From: Valencia hispanica
Taxonomy: Eukaryota; Chordata; Actinopteri; Cyprinodontiformes; Valenciidae
Direction: 5' to 3'
NCBI GenBank assembly: GCA_963556495.2
Contig: OY747703.1
Coordinates: 27,628,296 to 27,692,295, forward strand
DNA: 64,000 nt
The translations under genes and the position numbers were made by a program. Of the stretch, positions 63,406 through 64,000 are shown piece by piece; positions within the stretch are counted from its first letter, which is position 1; each line of letters opens with the position of its first letter. The notes beneath the pieces were generated by a model. That model worked only from the letters and a program-made list of their open reading frames with translations, did not search any database and was not told the DNA's origin.

Positions 63406-64000
63406 CTTGCATGAATCCAAAAAACATTCCAATGAGAGCATCTGAGCATCATTTCAGACCTGGACACTATACTGAATGCAACGCTATCAAGGAACTGACA
63501 GCACCTTGGAGATTTATGGAGGCATTGGGGCGCTTAGCTGTGACAGACACAGACCGGTGCATCTTATCCACTGATCCAGAAGGAGTGGATTTCCTACTCC
63601 AGAAGCAATCAGGAAAGCCCTCGTTCAAAAAGAAGTGGCGCTTGTTATTCCAGTCTGCAATGAGTGACCATAGTGGATTCAGCCTCCCTTATGCACAAGC
63701 AGGTGCACGTCCATGGACCATGAGAAAGCTGTGAGAATATGTGTTAAAACCACACCAGACAAAATGTTCATATTTAGTACATGTTTTCATCTGCTCCATG
63801 TGTGATGCCACGATGGAAATTATTTGTTCAGCTTGTCCGGACTGAAAATTAACTACAATGAATGAAAAATTAACTAATATTGAATTTGTCTTTAGATTGT
63901 TTCATCAAAGTAAAAAAACAACAAAAAAACTGTCAAAGACAGAAAATAACGCGAACCCTGATACAATGTAAATTGTTAGTTTTTAAGTCCTCTGGAATAT
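63406..64000. other. window end, no gene supported
   Basis: A 112-aa frame (63396-63734) begins inside the MITE end and has no recognisable domain. A short A-rich run lies near 63910-63930. Confidence 0.4.

Overview
The window is nuclear DNA of a ray-finned fish. Three genes have GT-AG introns and vertebrate domain structure, and the space between and inside them is packed with Tc1/mariner, hAT, TTAA-flanked and L2-type LINE relics typical of teleosts. The species cannot be named from the sequence; a percomorph is an inference only.

Layout. From 1 to about 21.9 kb there is no host gene I can support, only transposons: a 3.4-kb foldback element (2398-5844), a hAT transposase relic (about 6460-6850), Tc1 relics, a nearly intact Tc1-like element (about 11128-12626), and two L2-like LINE relics whose 3' ends face each other (about 12660-15170 on + and 16036-18750 on -). 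From 22.1 to 31.1 kb, on the minus strand, lies a complete nine-exon htra3 gene (481 codons: signal peptide, IGFBP, Kazal, trypsin-like protease, PDZ). Its introns hold a degraded Tc1 element (24787-26313), a hAT-type MITE and Tc1 fragments. From about 33.4 to 49.9 kb, also minus, lies a complete eleven-exon pi4k2b gene (510 codons) with its 3' UTR; its introns hold nested transposons. From 55.4 to 58.3 kb, also minus, lies a small four-exon gene for a single-LIM protein of the CRIP type. The rest, to 64 kb, is intergenic and repeat-rich.

The three genes are co-oriented but unrelated in function: a secreted serine protease, a membrane-bound phosphatidylinositol 4-kinase and a small zinc-binding LIM protein. 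HTRA3 and PI4K2B both lie on the short arm of human chromosome 4 (recalled, not checked), so the order may reflect old synteny. Exon boundaries were derived by hand from splice sites, reading phase and recalled family sequence. In all three genes the phases close exactly, with no frameshift or internal stop.
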